From Crocinitomix catalasitica ATCC 23190 (GTDB lineage: Bacteria; Bacteroidota; Bacteroidia; Flavobacteriales_D; Crocinitomicaceae): a stretch of 64,000 nucleotides of DNA. The stretch lies in the NCBI RefSeq assembly GCF_000621625.1, contig NZ_JHXV01000006.1, positions 62,001 to 126,000 on the forward strand. The letters run 5' to 3'. A program made the translations under genes and the position numbers. Below, one piece after another: positions 62,834 through 64,000 of the stretch (its first letter is position 1; each line of letters begins with the position of its first letter). The notes beneath the pieces are model-generated. The model was given only the letters and a program-made list of their open reading frames with translations, was not told where the DNA came from and searched no databases.

Positions 62834-63505
62834 TTACGAATAATAAATTGCAATTTCCTTTAGTGCTTTCCTGTCAATGTCAGGCACAGTGCAGCCTGTA
62901 GCTGCATATCCAATTGGTAAAAGTAAGTAAGGTTTTTCGTTTTCTGGCCGATTTAAGGCCTTTGAAATGAAATTCATGGGGCTTGGTGTGTGTGTCAAGG
63001 TGACCAAACCGGCATTATGAATCGCTGAAATTAAAAATCCACAGGCGATACCTACCGACTCATTTACATAATAATTATTGGACTTGTTTCCTGCCTCATC
63101 TATATCATATGATTTTTTCATTACTACAATAATCCAAGGGGCAATATCAATAAATTCTTTTACTTCATTTGTTCCAAATTGTTCTAAATCTTCAATCCAT
63201 CGCTCACTCATTCGACCACTATAATTTTTTCTTTCCTCTTCTTCAGCTAATTCCCTGATCCGATGCTTTAATTCTGAATTACGAATAACACAAAATACCC
63301 AAGGTTGTTTATGTGCACCTGATGGTGCAGACGAAGCTGTTCGAATAATGTTATCAACAACTTCCTTAGGTACATCTTTGTCACTATAATCACGAATAGA
63401 TCTTCGCTTATTCATAAATTCAAAGTAGCGCTCAGATCTACTAATCATTTCTTTTTCTTCAAAACTCTCTCCTTGATAAGGAATAAACGTATTTTTCTCT
63501 TCCAC
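62834..63505 (-). CDS. Iodotyrosine-deiodinase-like nitroreductase
   Basis: 223 residues from a GTG at 63503-63505. Nitroreductase fold with FMN-binding NKRRSIRDYSDKDVP and TASSAPSGAHKQPWVF. Beyond the general fold it follows the iodotyrosine deiodinase (IYD) pattern closely: AEEEERKNYSGRM, RWIEDLEQFGTNEVKEF, GLVTLTHTP and RPENEKPYLLLPIG. The Glu, Tyr and Lys (E91, Y95, K116) that clamp the halotyrosine substrate in IYD are all present with IYD spacing. It would then use FMN to remove halide from halotyrosines. Usual short nitroreductases lack this lid. It lies between purN and acpP, where many relatives have no gene. Function inferred from motifs. Confidence 0.88.
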   Translation of the reverse strand: MEEKNTFIPYQGESFEEKEMISRSERYFEFMNKRRSIRDYSDKDVPKEVVDNIIRTASSAPSGAHKQPWVFCVIRNSELKHRIRELAEEEERKNYSGRMSERWIEDLEQFGTNEVKEFIDIAPWIIVVMKKSYDIDEAGNKSNNYYVNESVGIACGFLISAIHNAGLVTLTHTPSPMNFISKALNRPENEKPYLLLPIGYAATGCTVPDIDRKALKEIAIYYS

Positions 63506-63564
63506 AAATTTGTATTAGTGATTTTTAAATATAGTAAATTTTTAAATAATTCATTCTTACATTT

Positions 63565-63572
63565 TACCTTTG
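63565..63572 (+). promoter_or_regulatory. Candidate -7 element for purN
   Basis: TACCTTTG matches TAnnTTTG 20 bases before the purN ATG. No -33 TTTG is seen at the usual distance. Confidence 0.45.
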
Positions 63573-63592
63573 TGTCTAAAACATGAATGACT

Positions 63593-64000
63593 ATGAAAAC
63601 TAATATTGCAATTTTTGCGTCAGGTGGAGGAAGTAATGCGGAACAAATAATCCGTCATTTTCACAATCATGAATCCATTCAAATTGCATTAGTAGTCAGT
63701 AATAATGAAAACGCTTACGTTTTAGAACGCGCAACAAATCATGATATTCCTTTTTATGTTCACGCGACCGGTGATATGGAAGGTGAATTAATGATGTCGA
63801 TTTTAAAGGTTTATAAAATTGATTTTATTGTGCTCGCGGGTTATTTAAAAAAAATTACTCCTAATTTAATCAACGCTTTTCCTAATAAAATTGTTAATAT
63901 TCATCCTGCATTACTGCCTAAATATGGTGGGAAAGGAATGTATGGAATGAATGTACATAGGGCTGTGGCTGAAGCAAAAGAAAGAGAGTCCGGAATTACT
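63593..64000 (+). CDS. purN: Phosphoribosylglycinamide formyltransferase, 5' part
   Basis: The ATG at 63593 opens 136 codons that run off the window. An ATG at 63583 is out of frame and soon stops. The protein starts KTNIAIFASGGGSNAEQIIR (about 2-21), has FIVLAGYLKKITPNLI, and the catalytic-region motif VNIHPALLPKYGGKGMYG with N and H positioned as in PurN. The enzyme adds the formyl group to GAR in purine synthesis using 10-formyl-THF. Divergent from the nitroreductase, with 87 bases between starts. The C-terminal third is outside. Confidence 0.93.
   Translation, partial: MKTNIAIFASGGGSNAEQIIRHFHNHESIQIALVVSNNENAYVLERATNHDIPFYVHATGDMEGELMMSILKVYKIDFIVLAGYLKKITPNLINAFPNKIVNIHPALLPKYGGKGMYGMNVHRAVAEAKERESGIT

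Overview
The window looks like chromosomal DNA of a free-living, probably marine, gliding-type member of the Bacteroidota (Flavobacteriales; a Crocinitomicaceae/Cryomorphaceae-like lineage is my inference). The reasons are the AT-rich sequence, several secreted proteins ending in type IX secretion (T9SS) type A sorting domains, a DUF4270 lipoprotein, paired ExbD genes behind ExbB, the absence of clear Shine-Dalgarno sequences, and many copies of the Bacteroidota promoter -7 element TAnnTTTG upstream of genes. I saw no rRNA, tRNA, CRISPR array, insertion sequence, phage or plasmid genes. Gene density is high and the only non-genic gap above 300 bases (38653-38975) holds a 54-residue gene and a terminator.

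Layout. 1-2.2 kb: the 5' part of a secreted beta-helix-like protein and a membrane-tethered TPR-LuxR regulator. 2.2-5.7 kb: ileS. 6.0-16.5 kb: a secretion-rich stretch with a 2041-residue modular T9SS protein, a type II NADH dehydrogenase coupled to a secreted glycine-rich protein, and a T9SS protein carrying a domain resembling the glycine-rich domain of the ALK/LTK receptor kinases. 16.6-23.6 kb: yraN, tatD, ansA, an ExbB/ExbD operon and a gamma-carbonic anhydrase. 23.8-30.3 kb: envelope genes (MscS, CsbD, YihY, DUF748) and secreted proteins. 30.4-38.7 kb: a sodium symporter, an O-antigen-ligase-like protein, asnS, an ArsC-like protein, an EamA transporter, an orphan biotin carrier and a glutamine-amidotransferase-like protein. 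39-46.6 kb: small unknown proteins, saccharopine dehydrogenase-like and Nfu proteins, an LD-carboxypeptidase, and a GT-C-like/GT2 pair. 46.8-53.1 kb: uridine kinase, a large polytopic histidine kinase and an antiporter packed end to end, then a rhomboid protease. 53.2-59.5 kb: glmS, DUF4270 and a single-domain starch-synthase-like protein, divergent from panC and metK. 59.6-64 kb: rnc, fabF and acpP, then a nitroreductase whose sequence fits iodotyrosine deiodinase, then the start of purN.

How they fit together: most genes are housekeeping or envelope functions in short operons. The ExbB/ExbD, GT-C/GT2, LD-carboxypeptidase, glmS and O-antigen-ligase-like genes concern the cell envelope, and the T9SS cargo proteins concern the surface. 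I did not find a defence island or a clearly new multigene machine. The most unusual items are the modular giant protein, the ALK/LTK-like glycine-rich domain, the deiodinase-like enzyme beside purN/acpP, and a strong terminator hairpin inside the first codons of the O-antigen-ligase-like gene.
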